6,069 nucleotides of DNA from positions 1 to 6,069 of the forward strand of contig DAOVVF010000033.1 of the NCBI GenBank assembly GCA_030632225.1, read 5' to 3'. The notes beneath the pieces were generated by a model. It was not told where the DNA came from. It did no database searches and saw only the letters and a program-made list of their open reading frames with translations. The DNA comes from Candidatus Parcubacteria bacterium (GTDB lineage Bacteria; Patescibacteriota; Patescibacteriia; UBA1558; GWA2-36-10). The position numbers were made by a program, and so were the translations under genes. This document shows, in pieces, positions 5,478 through 6,069 of the stretch; position 1 is the first letter of the stretch, and each line of letters begins with the position of its first letter.

Positions 5478-6069
5478 ATCTACCTATTTTAAATATATTT
5501 ATCTTTTCTAAAGCTTTAACAGCTAATTTAATTCTTTGATTACTCCTGGCATATAGAGTAAATAGTCTTTCTCCTTTCTTAACTCTGTCATCATATTCTT
5601 TATTTAAATAGACACCAGCTAGTTTATCAGCAGGAGCTCCTAAAATACGAGCTACAGTATTAATTCCTTTATTATCAGTAAAGGTAATCTTACCAGCTTT
5701 AGTAGCAGTAATATATTTTTTATGGGCTCCTAAAACTATATCATTAGGATTAATATTAGGATTACCTCCTTGTGCTTTTATAATCTGCTGCATCTTTTTC
5801 CAAGCTTGTCCTGATTCTAATACTTCCCAGGCTTTTTTAGCTCCTTTGCCTTTTTTAACTTTACCTGTAAGTTCTAAAAGCTCTCCAGCTAAATGAATTG
5901 ATTTGTTAGCTAGATCAGCTGGATAATTACCTTTTTGTTGTAATACTCTTAGTACATCTCTAGCTTCTAAAGCAGGTCCAATACCTAAACCAATTGGATC
6001 TTCTGTTTTTATCATCAGCACTTTTATCTTTATACCAAACTTTTTAGCAACATACTTGAATTTAACTTC
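5476..6069 (-). CDS. deoA: Thymidine/AMP phosphorylase, archaeal type, C-terminal part (N-terminus beyond right edge)
   Basis: The frame is open from the right edge to TAA at 5476-5478, giving 197 residues of C-terminus; a GTG or ATG near 6015-6021 is internal, since the upstream codons EVKFKYVAKKFGIKIK also belong to the fold. The segment DPIGLGIGPALEARDVLRVL is typical of pyrimidine-nucleoside/AMP phosphorylases. The C-terminal domain with TATKAGKITFTDNKGINTVA, ILGAPADKLAGVYLNKEYDD and RLFTLYARS resembles the archaeal-type branch more than E. coli DeoA. The family splits thymidine, or AMP in the NMP/RuBisCO III salvage route, with phosphate. The N-terminal phosphate-binding region that would help decide the substrate is outside the window. 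About 60% of a normal protein is missing only because of the window edge; I see no damage. Confidence 0.9.
   Translation of the reverse strand, partial: EVKFKYVAKKFGIKIKVLMIKTEDPIGLGIGPALEARDVLRVLQQKGNYPADLANKSIHLAGELLELTGKVKKGKGAKKAWEVLESGQAWKKMQQIIKAQGGNPNINPNDIVLGAHKKYITATKAGKITFTDNKGINTVARILGAPADKLAGVYLNKEYDDRVKKGERLFTLYARSNQRIKLAVKALEKINIFKIGR

Noticed and set aside
6015..6021. GTG/ATG as the true start of the phosphorylase gene, making a short standalone protein
   Set aside because: The frame stays open to the window edge and the 16 codons upstream look like part of the same fold; the gene is cut by the window, not shortened.

Overview
The window is AT-rich bacterial chromosomal DNA with short intergenic gaps, consensus-like sigma70-type promoters, strong Shine-Dalgarno (SD) sites of the AAGGAGG type and compact hairpin terminators. 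All seven genes that end inside the window stop at TAA or TAG, and the 858-codon clpB frame has no in-frame TGA, so nothing suggests a recoded TGA. An archaeal-type nucleoside/AMP phosphorylase beside a bacterial ClpB and several small orphan proteins would suit a Patescibacteria (CPR) genome. That placement is an inference: the same phosphorylase family also occurs in some Proteobacteria.

Left part (1-2950, minus strand): clpB encodes a complete ClpB/Hsp104 disaggregase. It is followed 4 bases later by an unidentified gene that runs off the left edge, so the two are probably one transcript. A perfect -35/-10 pair lies so close to the clpB ATG that the mRNA should be leaderless or nearly so. 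A second start with an SD-like sequence sits at the end of the ClpB N-domain. A bidirectional hairpin terminator and a perfect DnaA-box 9-mer separate this unit from its neighbour.

Middle (2950-3873, minus strand): an unrecognised 307-residue soluble protein starts at TTG behind a strong SD. Its promoter is back to back with that of the plus-strand cluster, with a 15-bp palindrome over the junction.

Right part (4027-5437, plus strand): four small genes (111, 108, 90 and 92 codons) form what looks like an array of highly diverged paralogues. All show the order strand-helix-loop-strand-helix-strand and end in a similar aromatic-[CF]-x4-[IL] segment. They lie in three transcription units. Two of these units are led by related cassettes in which a terminator T-tract runs straight into a TTGACTAGAATAT promoter. 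A 37-bp terminator sequence is repeated exactly after the third and fourth genes. The leaders of these units, and of the divergent 307-residue gene, carry a GTAC(A/T)TT(T)A element between promoter and SD. This set of four small genes plus the divergent orphan is the part of the window most likely to be an undescribed system; its function cannot be read from the sequence.

Right edge (5476-6069, minus strand): the C-terminal half of a thymidine/AMP phosphorylase converges on the cluster and shares its last terminator.
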